Assembly: GCA_002435365.1 (NCBI GenBank)
Contig: DJMM01000033.1
Coordinates: 4,308-9,685, forward strand
Direction: 5' to 3'
DNA: 5,378 nt
Source of the DNA: Ignavibacteriales bacterium UBA6490
GTDB taxonomy: Bacteria > Bacteroidota > Ignavibacteria > Ignavibacteriales > Ignavibacteriaceae
The position numbers and the translations under genes were made by a program. The first letter of the stretch is position 1; each line of letters starts with the position of its first letter. Shown one piece after another: positions 5,118 to 5,378 of this stretch. The notes under the pieces are model-generated. The model ran no database searches and was not told where the DNA came from. It saw only the letters and a program-made list of their open reading frames with translations.

Positions 5118-5378
5118 TCAGTTCTGATTATCAAGTACAGAAAGATTCTCCACCCAGAACAGTTCACACGATCCCCCGCCGGTATCATCACGCCGCAGTG
5201 AGCTTATCCATCTCCACCCGTCAGCCGCAGTAATTTTCACAAGATAACCGTTCATTTCAATGAGACTTCCTTTATATACCTCATCAAATTTATCTTTTAC
5301 GATATCGTCTTTGGGAACAATGTGTATGTTTGCACTATTCAATGATATTTCAGGTGCAGGAATCGGAAGGATGTCTGC
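5118..5378 (-). CDS. C-terminal part of an uncharacterised exported-type protein (partial)
   Basis: The gene enters from beyond the right edge and ends in TGA at 5120-5118; 86 residues are visible. The frame is open to the edge and reads ADILPIPAPEISLNSANIH, so the TTG at 5342-5340 is an internal Leu, not a start. Features seen in order are a Pro-rich lead, NSANIHIVP, a charged helix (DDIVKDKFDEV), GSLIEMNGYLVKI, DGWRWISSLRRDDTGGG and CELFWVENL. I recall this order, (S)SANxHxIPA, V-x-x-GYLV, W-x-SSL-x-R-x-DTGxGxCE-x-x-WV, from the C-terminal region of a family of uncharacterised exported or membrane-bound bacterial proteins. In these the chain ends shortly after the WVE motif, as it does here, so the stop is genuine. 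The function is not known to me. One base separates its stop from the next minus-strand ATG, consistent with an operon running to the terminator at 4753-4790. Confidence 0.75.
   Translation of the reverse strand, partial: ADILPIPAPEISLNSANIHIVPKDDIVKDKFDEVYKGSLIEMNGYLVKITAADGWRWISSLRRDDTGGGSCELFWVENLSVLDNQN

Noticed and set aside
5118..5342. TTG at 5342-5340 as the start of the minus-strand gene
   Set aside because: The frame stays open and protein-like to the window edge and the family motif order implies more N-terminal sequence, so this Leu is internal.
1..5378. Mobile element, CRISPR array, tRNA or rRNA
   Set aside because: No transposase or integrase motifs, no regularly spaced repeats, and no cloverleaf or rRNA signatures were seen on either strand.

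Overview
The window is about 5.4 kb of moderately AT-rich bacterial DNA. A single soluble protein joins a PAS sensor, histidine kinase, receiver and AraC-type helix-turn-helix, followed by an exported lipoprotein carrying RWGWTNG and YAGAGQCD motifs. Both are typical of the Bacteroidota/Chlorobi/Ignavibacteria group. Clear Shine-Dalgarno sequences (AGGAG, GGAG, AGGA) precede several genes, which is unusual for Bacteroidia proper, so a deeper branch such as Ignavibacteria is a reasonable guess. This is an inference; there is no rRNA or other phylogenetic marker in the window.

Layout on the plus strand: (1) a possible tail of an upstream gene (to 47); (2) a small protein with two or three membrane segments (56-319); (3) a membrane-anchored protein with an FxLYD-like beta-sandwich domain (386-748), closed by a probable Rho-independent terminator (751-783); (4) a single-pass membrane protein of about 155 residues from a widespread uncharacterised type (858-1325), followed by an imperfect hairpin; (5) the 679-residue hybrid kinase/regulator (1412-3451); (6) a 193-base intergenic region; (7) a 361-residue lipoprotein made of two diverged copies of one module (3645-4730); (8) a strong terminator (4753-4790) that looks bidirectional.

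The minus strand is coding from the right edge to the same terminator. The 3' end of a gene entering from beyond the window (5118-5378) encodes the C-terminus of an uncharacterised exported-type protein. One base after its stop comes a short open frame (4940-5116). Its natural continuation appears to lie in a different frame (4788-4973), whose stop abuts the terminator. This suggests a broken or frameshifted small gene.

The kinase/regulator has everything needed to sense a cytoplasmic signal and bind DNA without a partner, and the lipoprotein just downstream is its most obvious candidate target. The three small proteins upstream are unrelated by sequence and may be independent units. No mobile element, CRISPR array, tRNA or rRNA was seen. 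The points most worth following are the FixL-like histidine in the PAS domain, the duplicated lipoprotein module, and the minus-strand frame disruption.
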